A stretch of DNA of 64,000 nucleotides from Adiantum capillus-veneris. Taxonomy: Eukaryota > Streptophyta > Polypodiopsida > Polypodiales > Pteridaceae. Shown here piece after piece: positions 45,601 to 54,122 of this stretch. Every line of letters starts with the position of its first letter. The first letter of the stretch is position 1. Below the pieces are notes generated by a model. That model ran no database searches and was not told where the DNA came from. It saw only the letters and a program-made list of their open reading frames with translations. The stretch spans positions 6,297,501 to 6,361,500 of the forward strand of contig CM043963.1 in NCBI GenBank assembly GCA_014529385.2, read 5' to 3'. The translations under genes were made by a program, and so were the position numbers.

Positions 45601-47136
45601 TTCAAGAAATTGAAAGAGGCACTCATTACTGCTCCAGTCTTGAAATCACCAGATTGGGAGAAGATATTCCATGTGCACATAGATGCTTCTGCATATGCAA
45701 TAGGATGCATTCTGGCTCAGCCAGAAGAAGGAAACATGGATTTTCCTATCTGTTACACCAGTCGACAGCTCAACCATGAAGAGAATAATTACACCACAAC
45801 AGAGCGAGAGGGATTAGGAATGATATATGCTGTGAAGAAATTTCGGCATTATCTTCTAGCCAACAAGTTTGTGTTTTTTACGGATCACCAAGCCTTGCTC
45901 TACCTAGTGAATAAACCATGCAATACCGGGAGAATAGTGAGATGGTTCATTATCTTACTGGAATTCAACTTCACGGTAGTAGTAAAGAAAGGAAAAACAC
46001 ATCTTAGAGCTGATCATCTTTCGCGATTGACGAATGGAGAAGACCCTATAGGAGTAGATGACGACATGCCAGACGCGTACTTGTTCAATATAGAAATGAT
46101 ACCGAGGTGGTCTCAAAATGTCGTTGACCTATTAACCTATGGAGGAGAGTTCGATAGAAGAGAATACAACCTGAAACATATTGCTATTCAGCAATCCAAG
46201 AATCTTCAATTGATTGCAGGAAGGTTGTATCAATTGGGAAATGATCATGTTTTACGACTATGCATCAATCCTGAGGAATATAGTATATATCTGCGCGAAG
46301 CACATGTTCAGGAATGTGCATTTCATTGTTCAAGAAGGAACACATATAGGAATTTGTTACAATTGGGAGTCTATTGGCCAGGAATGAATGAAAGCGTACA
46401 TGAATATGTCACTGTATGTATTGTATGTTCATCAAAACCGCCAGCCGAGTATTCGACATTATATCAGATAATGATCGCTCCAGAATGGAGTCAGTATATT
46501 GTTGAATATCTCACAAATAGAACTTTCCCAGAAGGAACGTCAAAAGCTCGTCAGAAATCTCTAGAGACAGAAGCTAGAGATTACGCTTTAATAGGAGATC
46601 AACTCTATAAGAGAGGTAAAGACAACCAGCTTAGGATTTGCGCATCAGAGTCTGAGTATGTGATAATCCTGGAGCAAGCTCATGGAGGAGTAGGTGGAGG
46701 CCATTTTTCAGGTGATAAGACAGCAAAACTTGTCTTAGCCGCAGGAATATGGTGGCCAACATTACATATGGACGCTGAGGAATACGTTAAACGGTGTGAT
46801 GACTGTCAGCGGACCAAAGTACCACTTAAAAGAGATGATATGCCGCTTAGACCAATGATGGGGGCAAGAGCTTTTGCAAAATGGGGGATTGATTATGTCG
46901 GACCCATTTCACCTCCTGCATATAAGACTCATGCACAATACATCATTGTGGCTACAGACTATCTAACAAAGTGGATCGAAGCAAAGGCAACTCAAAAAGC
47001 AGATGCCAAGACCACGGCACAATTTCTATATGAATACGTCTTTGTACGATATGGATTGCCAATAGAAATTGTGAGTGATCGAGGCACACATTTCATAAAT
47101 GAAGTGATAAAGATCCTTCTAGATGATTCATGGTAA
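42580..47136 (+). CDS. Element B pol, main part (protease, RT, RNase H, two H2C2 regions, integrase)
   Basis: This frame is open from 42580 and overlaps the end of gag by about 109 nt in the -1 frame. The first start-like codon after the overlap is GTG at 42685, and residues are counted from there. Protease: AILDSGAG near 191, IILGRPF near 263. RT: WVSPIVVVPKKNGKLRVCVN, FLDGFSGYNQLAIA, then YMDD at 854-857. RNase H: HIDASAYAIG near 997. H2C2 copy 1 near 1206-1246 (HVQECAFH...CIVC); H2C2 copy 2 near 1332-1373 (HGGVGGGHF...CDDC). Integrase core: GIDYVGP near 1400, IVSDRGTHF near 1461. The frame is lost just before the third catalytic residue by an apparent 1-nt deletion near 47128. Confidence 0.9.
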   Translation, partial: PHSVENTTDQEVESFHPVIQRSYGRDEDYNEFWKQVREANFANELSCQANQTNGERDIRNPPIVEFEAGSQVDLDLQSYWGDGGFVRTMESKPHSLKTLPSYLGEYEAKSEIRALPSRKISSEKVMDSQGLIEILSTPVTCTITLAELLSLRPHMWTTVGKCLEKFGIKDPTSRLQESIEELSKPQKNAKPVPLNKVGEYCEGEEGNTTLPVEFQGVNTIAILDSGAGVAIATKEIWKKWGKPAIRKTRLKLQLADGHMEKPMGLLEKVVVTSCGIEYEHTFAIVDFGKENNYDIILGRPFMRQLKMVQDWGYDHIYLRNMETTTRVNLKDHSYKDVNRTPVEEFDSATLAGSEFPAWLGKPKELWMCGASKCGSLKREECVLERAIEDETYVREPFPEDTFEPLEWTHILATLDVCTIPDGPTTKFCDKDGYDVVPYFMLRTVLKKETEKNDTLEKEDEEEVFHDIPDHPEWGNEADNESTDNSSGNEETITDVRFYDFPNQTKQRQKHYRAKKKTKGVRTNPMPRIRGKNQFLMLVKAEDCVKDKISERMRGSDQKSLRKDKRGSRNQVQKNGTKTETEKSEKKKRNREHTKSKLERRNKYRELKKTLKEVWTTEIESGEDKNAKIKENMDVPSHYRKFTIEDRKVILTPPIRERKENESYDGPEDAKKVDLAAPGEPPRPVYIATDLSPGEEERLLSLLREYRDVFAWSYKDLKGVDPSICQHTIPLKQDAKPSRQRPYTYNDTFAKRIKEEIDNLMEAEFIYEIEHTDWVSPIVVVPKKNGKLRVCVNLKKVNAATIRDNYPLPITDHVLERVSGKTAYSFLDGFSGYNQLAIALEDQHKTAFATEWGIYAYRVMPFGLTNAPATFQRLMTHAFKEYLRLFLEIYMDDLCVHSLLRDEHLEHLKKVFGKCRTYRICLNPKKCVFMVRQGRILGHIVSQNGISTDLEKIKVIVDMPRPTNAKQVQSFMGHCGYYRRFIYMYAIIGQPLYRLIVNFEWTEECEESFKKLKEALITAPVLKSPDWEKIFHVHIDASAYAIGCILAQPEEGNMDFPICYTSRQLNHEENNYTTTEREGLGMIYAVKKFRHYLLANKFVFFTDHQALLYLVNKPCNTGRIVRWFIILLEFNFTVVVKKGKTHLRADHLSRLTNGEDPIGVDDDMPDAYLFNIEMIPRWSQNVVDLLTYGGEFDRREYNLKHIAIQQSKNLQLIAGRLYQLGNDHVLRLCINPEEYSIYLREAHVQECAFHCSRRNTYRNLLQLGVYWPGMNESVHEYVTVCIVCSSKPPAEYSTLYQIMIAPEWSQYIVEYLTNRTFPEGTSKARQKSLETEARDYALIGDQLYKRGKDNQLRICASESEYVIILEQAHGGVGGGHFSGDKTAKLVLAAGIWWPTLHMDAEEYVKRCDDCQRTKVPLKRDDMPLRPMMGARAFAKWGIDYVGPISPPAYKTHAQYIIVATDYLTKWIEAKATQKADAKTTAQFLYEYVFVRYGLPIEIVSDRGTHFINEVIKILLDDSW

Positions 47137-48998
47137 TCCATAGGAAATCAGCCCCGTATCATCCACAAGCAAACGGACAAGCTGAAGCAACAAACAAAAC
47201 CATATGCACGGTCCTTACGAAGATTGTATCTGAGTCGAGAACTGACTGGGACCAGAAGTTGCATTCAACATTATGGGCATATAGGGTAGCATATAAAACA
47301 TCAATAGGAACGACCCCATATAACATGGTTTTTGGGCTAAATGCTATCTTACCAATAGAATTCTTGATTTGAACCTTAAGGGTGGCTAAGGATCTAGAGT
47401 GGACAGGGCATGAGCTCTCTGATAGAATAGATGACCTGGAAAAGCTAGATGAGCTTCGCCTAAAAGCAGTAGCTTCCATCTACGCTCAAAAAAGGCGACA
47501 AAAGGAATTTTTTGATAAGCATGTGCGGACTAAAGAGTTTAAAGTTGGGGACTATGTCCTAGTTTACACTCTGAAACAGCATGCTAAGAAGCTTAAAAAG
47601 CGAGGGATGGGTCCTCTGGTGATTAAAGATCTATCACCAAGTGGAGCCGTCAAGCTTGCTACATTAGACGGAGAAGAAATGCCCAATTGGATTAGTGGAT
47701 GCAGAGTGAAAAAGTATCTGTTGCCGCTAACACAAGACATGCTTCTCAAAATACATCAAGAAAAGCTGCGTGTCCAGAAAAAGAAAAAGATTGAGGAGGA
47801 AGCGCAAGCCGAGGCGAAGGAAAGAATGGAGAAAAGAAGACTACTGCGTCAGAAACAGCGCAATGAAGGAGCAATACGAATAAACGCAGTTCGTATAACA
47901 GAAATGGATAATGACAAAGAAGAACCCATCATTGAATGCAAAGTAGGAACCAACCAAATCAAAGCCAGAGCACTATTGGATTCAGGAGCTCAAGCTAACC
48001 TACTTTCACTCAGTTTGTATAGACAATTGACAAATGACACTAAACTACAAACTGCCAAGCAAGAGTTAAAGAGTTACTCTGAGAATGCAATCAAAACTGT
48101 CGGATGCACAGTTTTACATATACAGATTAACCAATATGTGTATCCTCATATGTTTTACGTGGTTGAAGACCAAGCTACACAACATCCATTATTGCTAGGA
48201 CAACAATGGCAGAAGAAACACAATGCAATGATTGACTGGAGTTCTAAATCAGTGCTTATCAAATACGAAGGTGAAAGTCAATCAGTTAAGTTCACCAAAG
48301 GAGCAGAGCCAACTCCAAAGGAAGAATCCACGGACAAGGGCAAACAACAAACAGAGGAAAAGAAGAAGCAATGGCAACCAAAAGTTTCTATACAACCGGA
48401 GTACTCTTCGACGAGGAATTCTCAACAGTGGATAAGGAAGACAAGCAATATTATAACAGCTCAACCTTGGAAAAAAGCGGAGTCAACGTTGGTATGGAGA
48501 CCAAAAAAGGTGGTGCCAGAAAAAACAAACAGAGTCTTCAATACCAGACAACAGAGTGATCCCGGACAATCAAGGACAGTGAAACAGATCTGGATTCCAA
48601 AGAAGTTCATGACGGCACAAAGCTATAGCAAGCAAATTTGGATCCCAAAGATTTGTAAAAAGGAACTCCCTTCAATACAATCAATGGAAACTCCTAGGTA
48701 TTTCAAGGCGAGGGAATCAACACACAGAACAAAGCAGGTTTGGATCGCAAAGAGTTTGTGGCAAGCACAAGCAAAGCGGAAGCAGATTTGGATTGTAAAA
48801 AAAGACAACAAGGTAACGAAGAATCCATCTACTGATTCAAATACCGAAGTGCCAAAACCAACCCAAAACCCGACCACCAATCCTTCAATCAAACAAAGAG
48901 CAGCTTTATTGGAAAGAATGTTGTATCGTCGCTCTACAATTGCATTGGGAACTTATGACCAAAACAACTACAATGCTTCACCCACAGACACTTCATAG
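47130..48998 (+). CDS. Element B pol, C-terminal part: integrase end, second retropepsin-like domain, KQxWIxK repeats
   Basis: This frame continues the integrase (SAPYHPQANGQAEATNK, with its catalytic Glu) after the frameshift. A TGA at 47370-47372 interrupts it, and the same frame runs on to 48998. After the integrase C-terminal part (FKVGDYVLVYTLKQHAKKL) and a Lys/Glu coiled-coil-like stretch comes a complete retropepsin-like pattern: ALLDSGAQANLLSLS (about 47970), a TVGCTVLHIQI strand, and HPLLLGQQWQKKHNAMIDW (about 48184). The final 180 residues hold repeats such as KQIWIPKK, KQIWIPKI, KQVWIAKS and KQIWIVKK. Element B already has a normal protease before its RT, so this is a second copy. 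Its role is unknown. Confidence 0.85.
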
Positions 48999-50634
48999 TC
49001 GTCCGGGAGGACTCATACTAGGAGGGGGGGAGGTATACAGGAGCTACAAAGCAGCTACAAGTGGAAAAAACAAAGAAAAACAAAAATTATATTACAAGGG
49101 CAGTGTCTTATATGATTTTGCAATTTTTATGTTTGATTGCGGATATTGATAATATTTATGCCCTTATATACCTTGTTTTGCAACAAGAAGAGATCAAATG
49201 ATGAATTTGGGTCTCTATATGTGTAAATATCACTAAATAAGAGTGTTTTTGGAGCTAAAAAGTGGAAAAAAGTGGTAATCCAAGTCCAGAAATCACAAAG
49301 AAGTGTATATTCATATACACAGAGTTACCAGCTATTTATCATGTATGTTTTGAATTTTTTGGCTTCAATTTGCTATTTTCTTTTATTTTTTATGATTTTC
49401 TTAATAAAAATAAAAGAAAAATAAAAAAGCAGGTGAAATGAGATCGGAAAAAAGAAAAGAATAGACGGTGATGATCCTCATGACAAGGGAAACCTAGGAT
49501 AAAAATTGGGTACAATTCTGAAAAAGTTGCGGAAAGCCCGAAATGACAGAATTTTGGCAAAGTGGACAGATTTCTCAGAAACAGGTCAAACGGAGTCCAA
49601 ATTGAGGAATTTCAAATCCTAAAGTGCATTTCACGACGAGATAGGAGCACATGTCAAATTTGGTAACAAGTGATCCGGGAAGCCCGAAGTTAAGTATTTT
49701 TCACTTCACTATCAAGCTCATTTCCACTATTACCTTCTTGGAGAGAGCAAAGAGCACACAGGAGCATCCGACCTTCTACCGCCTTCTACGACTGCTACGA
49801 GAGCTCAGAGGACACCAGACATGAGAGGTAGACTCGTTGCCATAAGCTTTTGATGCTTATCGTTAACTTTTGTCACGAAAACTCACCAAAACCAAGAAAC
49901 AAGAGCAGACGGGGAATGGGGAAGAACGCTAGGTAGGGGCACAACCGCCTAACCAAACTTTGCAAGAACTTAGAGGTGGGTTACCCTAGTATAGGAGATG
50001 AGTTTCTAGCACTCAAAGCTCGAGAAAGAACGACTGGAAAAACCCTAGGTCAACAGAGCCTGCAAGAGGCAAACAGCAAAAAGTTGTCGGAACGACACAA
50101 AACTTCTCAGGAAGCTTAACAACATCGAGGGCAATGCAACCATGGAGTATCTCCAGGTTTGTACCACCAAAAGTAGGTCGGAACAACCGATTCGGCTATG
50201 GACACACAAAGCGTCATTTTGGCATAACAGCTAAAATTGACGACCAAATGACATGAAACTTCACAAGCAGCTTAAAATATACATGGATGACTTATGTTTG
50301 CAAGCAAAACCCAAAAGAAAGCTGATTCACTTACCGATGGTGAAAAAGACGCTTTCGGGCAACCAAATGGAGAAAGATGGAGAACGGGGAGCCAAAGTAA
50401 AGTTCAACCGAATAGGTGGCTTCACAACATATCCAATGAGCTGGAAATGCAACTCTCAAGAAGAAAAGTTGAAGAAATTCAACTCCAAGGCAAAAAGACG
50501 ACTTCGGAGACTGAAATTCCTATAAGGGGGCTTTTTAGCTAAACTGATGACTTTTTAAGTTGAAAACTAGTTAGCAGGGCTTAGGGCACTAGCACAAAGC
50601 ATTCTTTGCACAAAAAGACCAACATTTCAAGAAA
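48999..50634 (+). other. Element B 3' region, first part, mostly non-coding
   Basis: It lies between pol and the second palindrome set. A separate short palindrome, GTGTATAT-TC-ATATACAC, is at 49303-49320. Two overlapping ORFs (50253-50525 and 50294-50542) look partly coding; the first carries a 23-nt exact copy of the RT active-site DNA of this element (see findings). The rest has no recognised feature. Confidence 0.5.
50294..50542 (+). CDS. Possible small ORF (82 aa) in the 3' region of B
   Basis: Begins MFASKTQKKADSLTDGEKDA and is hydrophilic with charged residues throughout. It could be an exon of a spliced 3' product together with the ORF at 51777, but I see no decisive splice sites. 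It may equally be chance. Confidence 0.25.
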   Translation: MFASKTQKKADSLTDGEKDAFGQPNGERWRTGSQSKVQPNRWLHNISNELEMQLSRRKVEEIQLQGKKTTSETEIPIRGLFS

Positions 50635-51644
50635 AGACATCATACGCGTATGATGTCTCACAGCATAATTTTCACATCCATTTCAACATTTGAGTGCATA
50701 GCCTCATTCCACATGTTAATCACATCCTATGAACCAAGTATCATGAGAATTGGAGTTAGAAAACTCAAGGAAAACCAAAAAGACGCAAAGTAGGCCATAA
50801 AATTGATTTTTGGTCCTAATTTTGTCAAAATAACTCCAAACTCATTGAAACTTTGTAGGATTGTTGATTAACACCTCTACAAGCTATCTGGAACCAAAAA
50901 GCACCATTTTGACACAAAAGACATCATACGCGTATAATGTCTATTTGCACTTACAGAGCCAAAAATGCTCATTTGTCATCATACATCCATTATATATATC
51001 TAATACATGTTGCATATGAAGTTTGGAACCATTTGGTCAAGTGGATCACCCCATTAGCCCAATTAAGAGAAAATCCTTCATACAAAGCCTATTTTTGTCC
51101 CAAATCCAATATATTCAAGTCCAAACCAAGATTTGAGTATAAACAGTCCTTCACTAGCACATGGAGAGTCCACAGAACCAATCCCATGAAAAATTGATGA
51201 AAAAGACATCATACGCGTATGATGTCTCCAGAGCCATTTTTAGCCCAAAATCTATCCAAACTTCATAAATCCATTGAATAAGCCTATCTAAAGCCAAAAC
51301 TAAGCTTATAGAGAAATTGGTCCAAAAATGCACTAAAACACATCATACGCGTATGATGTCTCACTATGTGATTTTGGCATCTAAGGGCTTCAACCACCAA
51401 ACAGAAGTGTTCTACATGCCATTTGAAAGTAATCCACCAAGTTTTACCCAATTTGGATCATAAAATCCAATTCCCTTTCAAAATTTTGCCAAGAGCCTGA
51501 ACTGGAGTAAACTGGCCAAAACCTGACCAAATGGGATCCAAACTCAAATCCAAGCATATGACACTCATGTATACACTATCAGCTACAAGCACAACCAATA
51601 TGAAGTCATTCTGACACAAAAGACATCATACGCGTATGATGTCT
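50635..51644. repeat. Palindrome array in the 3' region of B (5 copies)
   Basis: The same 24-bp palindrome as in the leader, at 50635-50658, 50919-50942, 51204-51227, 51338-51361 and 51621-51644. Start-to-start spacings are 284, 285, 134 and 283 bp. Three copies are perfect, one has TATAATG, and one has ACACATC at its start. Text just before copies is also shared (TTGATGAAAAAG before 27585 and 51204; TGACACAAAAG before 50919 and 51621), so these are degenerate repeats of about 284 bp whose palindrome is best preserved. Confidence 0.9.
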
Positions 51645-51776
51645 CAAGCATGTTTTTGAGCCCAGTTTGCATATTTTTTCACCTACATTGCATCCTTAGG
51701 CCCTGAATAGCTCATGTTTCAATTTTCAAGTCATTTGAATAGTTAAAAGCTTCATTTCGGCTTTCAGACTAAAAAG

Positions 51777-53333
51777 ATGCTAACTTCTGAAATTGGAGTT
51801 ACAGGATCCATGGATTCCGCTAAGTCATCGGCAACTAAGAGAAAAAGGCCAAGCATCAAGGATGCTCTTGCAGAGGCAGAACCTTTTGATATTCCAACAG
51901 AAACCCTCAAGCCAACCAAGACTTGGATGGAGGAAGCAGTACTAGAAAAAGAAGGAATAAAGATCTACCAGGGGACTTTCAGAGATCCTCAAGGGCAATC
52001 GGTCGATGTGCCTATGATCCCACGAGAATTAGTGGATTATAGCAGATCAGAGAACATCAGCAGATACCTGGAAAAGGCTGACTTACACAGGTTCTTCACC
52101 TCGAGACCATCAGGTGTAGACACAAGAAGAGCGTATGAGTTAGCAACATCCATTCAGAAGGATGGGAAAGCCACGTTGACAGCCATGGATGGAGAAACAG
52201 TTGAAGTACAGATCACTCCACAGCTCATTGCAGATGCATTGAAGCTGCACAACAAAGGGAGTTCTGTCAGAGAAAGAAGGGAAGCCATAGAGGTCTATGG
52301 ATCAAAGAAACAAAATACAACCTACGGAGATATGGCAGATCAACGAGCGGCAACCCTTTGCCGATTATACAACCAGTTTTTCCATGTGTGCAGTAAAAGA
52401 CCGCAGAAGTATACTACACCACCCCATGCCATTGCGACAACCATCACATGGGCACTGAAGAGCAACGTGCCAAAGGAGGTGAATTATGCTCAATACATCC
52501 ACGAGCAAGTAATCGCCATGCACAACCAGAAGCCAAAGTACATAGGAGGAGGAGAAATCCTAACAAGAATAGCTTATGAAGCTATTGGAGCTAGGGATCA
52601 AGGGCCACGGGTTCCCTCCCAGAATGAGTGGCTTAGAGAAGCCGATGAGGAGGAAGAACAGCAAGAAGTATCCAAGAGGGTGTCCACAAGAGCACACCGA
52701 AAACTAGAAATAGTTTCAGAACCTGAGGAGGCCGTGGACGAGCCGCTCAAGAAGAAAGTGAAGAAGAAGGCCAATCCCAAGCAAACCAAAAGTCAAAAAT
52801 CCGCAAGGATGGAAAGGCTGGTGGAGCAGTTTAGAGCGGAAAGAGCTCTAAAGGGGGACTTCGAAGAAATGTGGGTGCCAGACCCCAGTAAAGTCGGAAC
52901 CAGCTCAGCCAGGCCACATGTTGATCAATATGATCAATACATTAGAGCTTATGAGGAGTCGGAGGCCATACTGGAGCAGCAACCTGTCGAGCCTTATACT
53001 GAAGAGGAGGTGCAGCTTTTAAAAGCTGAGCTGCAAAAGGACGACAAGGGGAAGAAAAAAATAGATGAGACTACTGAACCTAAAGAGACAGTAAGGCAAG
53101 CAAACAAAGGGAAAGCCAAGGTGACTGAGGACAATCAGCCCTCTTTTACTGTTGTACAAAGCCCGAAGAAGATGGAAATTATTGTGGAGGAAACCACAAT
53201 AGAAATGGAAACAGAAATTATGGAAAAACCGGAGGCCGGGACCAAGGAAAAGAGGATAGATCCAGTTCAGCAAAAGAAAGATGATTATGAGGATCTGGTC
53301 GCGATCGGATACAGTGAAGAAGAGGCCGGGTGA
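51777..53333 (+). CDS. Element B post-pol ORF (518 aa), truncated, unknown function
   Basis: A long open frame 133 bp after the last palindrome, in the same orientation as pol. Met-1 is at 51777; a second Met (MDSAKSSATKRKRP) follows in frame. It is hydrophilic, with basic clusters that could be nuclear signals (TKRKRP; KKKVKKKANPK) and long Glu/Lys-rich C-terminal stretches. A more ordered middle lies at about residues 80-270 (LHRFFTSRPSGVDTRRAYEL; RPQKYTTPPHAIATTITWAL). I recognise no domain. Athila-like elements also have an ORF between pol and the 3' LTR, so the position has precedent. The real C-terminus is lost: the stop codon comes from the LTR fragment that starts at 53329. Confidence 0.65.
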   Translation: MLTSEIGVTGSMDSAKSSATKRKRPSIKDALAEAEPFDIPTETLKPTKTWMEEAVLEKEGIKIYQGTFRDPQGQSVDVPMIPRELVDYSRSENISRYLEKADLHRFFTSRPSGVDTRRAYELATSIQKDGKATLTAMDGETVEVQITPQLIADALKLHNKGSSVRERREAIEVYGSKKQNTTYGDMADQRAATLCRLYNQFFHVCSKRPQKYTTPPHAIATTITWALKSNVPKEVNYAQYIHEQVIAMHNQKPKYIGGGEILTRIAYEAIGARDQGPRVPSQNEWLREADEEEEQQEVSKRVSTRAHRKLEIVSEPEEAVDEPLKKKVKKKANPKQTKSQKSARMERLVEQFRAERALKGDFEEMWVPDPSKVGTSSARPHVDQYDQYIRAYEESEAILEQQPVEPYTEEEVQLLKAELQKDDKGKKKIDETTEPKETVRQANKGKAKVTEDNQPSFTVVQSPKKMEIIVEETTIEMETEIMEKPEAGTKEKRIDPVQQKKDDYEDLVAIGYSEEEAG

Positions 53334-53866
53334 AAGAGGAAAAGGTATGCAAGTAAATAATATAATAAAAGTAACCAATGAGTAGAAATCAATTTTTTGT
53401 TTTCACGAGGGTGAGGGTGAAAATGTGGGAGTGATTTGTATAAAGGAAAAATATGAGGTTAGAGTATGTACATATTGGCAAAAAAAATATAATTATGGTG
53501 TAAGAGGATGAAAGAAGGTGTACATAGGTTTAATAAAACACACACCTAAGTAGAAATATTTAAATAAAATACCAAAATAATTATAAAAAAATCCTATATT
53601 TAGGCCATATATACAATGAAATATTTACACACAAAGAGGCCATAATATACTTTTATTTTTTATTTTTTTTATTTTTTTTGGCTCACCTAGCCTAGTGACT
53701 AGCTAGCTGAGGGTTTTTTAAGAAAATATAGGAAAAGCCCCCTAACTCACACACGCCTATTTGCAGTGAAATGGTAGGGATAGCCATAGTGTTTGGGTGA
53801 TTTTGGTAGGGTGGAGTAACTTAGTATAGCAATTATGGAGAGCCGAAAAACGGCTATCACTACATA
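53329..53866 (-). repeat. Truncated LTR fragment of the A/E family
   Basis: On the minus strand it starts TGATAGCC at 53866 and runs through the first 538 bp of the LTR. It agrees with the LTR of element E (2079 onward) practically base for base where I compared, more closely than with A. It breaks off at GGGTGAAAGAGG, at the end of the post-pol ORF of B. The junction is either an insertion with loss of the rest or a recombination that removed the 3' end of B. Confidence 0.88.
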
Positions 53867-54120
53867 TAGTATATATAATGTATAATACATATATAGTATA
53901 TAAGCTACATGCTACAAATAGTATATATGTAGCATACTACATATAGTATTATATACTACTTAATACATATTATAGTATACCACATATAATATTATATACT
54001 ATAATTCACATTCTGAACTATGTTTTAGAATTAGTATGTAGTGTTCTTTATGTAATAAGTACTTAACAGTAAATTATTGTCTTGTATAAACTAAAAACTA
54101 TATAATATGTGTTTTGTAGA
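53867..54120. other. AT-rich spacer with TACATATAGTATA repeats
   Basis: Low-complexity sequence with repeated ACATATAGTAT, ATACTACATA and similar words, then a stretch ending TTTTGTAG just before the next gene remnant (possibly the end of an intron). Confidence 0.5.
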
Positions 54121-54122
54121 TA

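Larger units (their letters stand above)
25627..53328 (+). mobile_element. Element B: giant Ty3/gypsy retrotransposon, interrupted by A and truncated at the 3' end
   Basis: Order on the plus strand: LTR with TATA box (left limit unresolved), primer-binding site, leader of about 1.4 kb with palindromes, gag (split by element A), pol with protease, RT, RNase H, two H2C2 regions, integrase and a second protease-like domain, then 2.8 kb with more palindromes, then an extra ORF. No 3' LTR is present: the element ends at an LTR fragment of the A/E family at 53329. Without A the remnant is about 16 kb. A frameshift and a stop in the integrase part make this copy inactive, but long open frames suggest moderate age. 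Confidence 0.85.

Noticed and set aside
46920-47136. Pol of B ending naturally at 47136
   Set aside because: The next frame carries the rest of the integrase core (SAPYHPQANGQAE), so the stop follows a 1-nt deletion.
27171-51644. CRISPR array from regularly spaced palindromic repeats
   Set aside because: Spacing of about 284 bp, a plant retrotransposon context, no unique short spacers and no cas genes.
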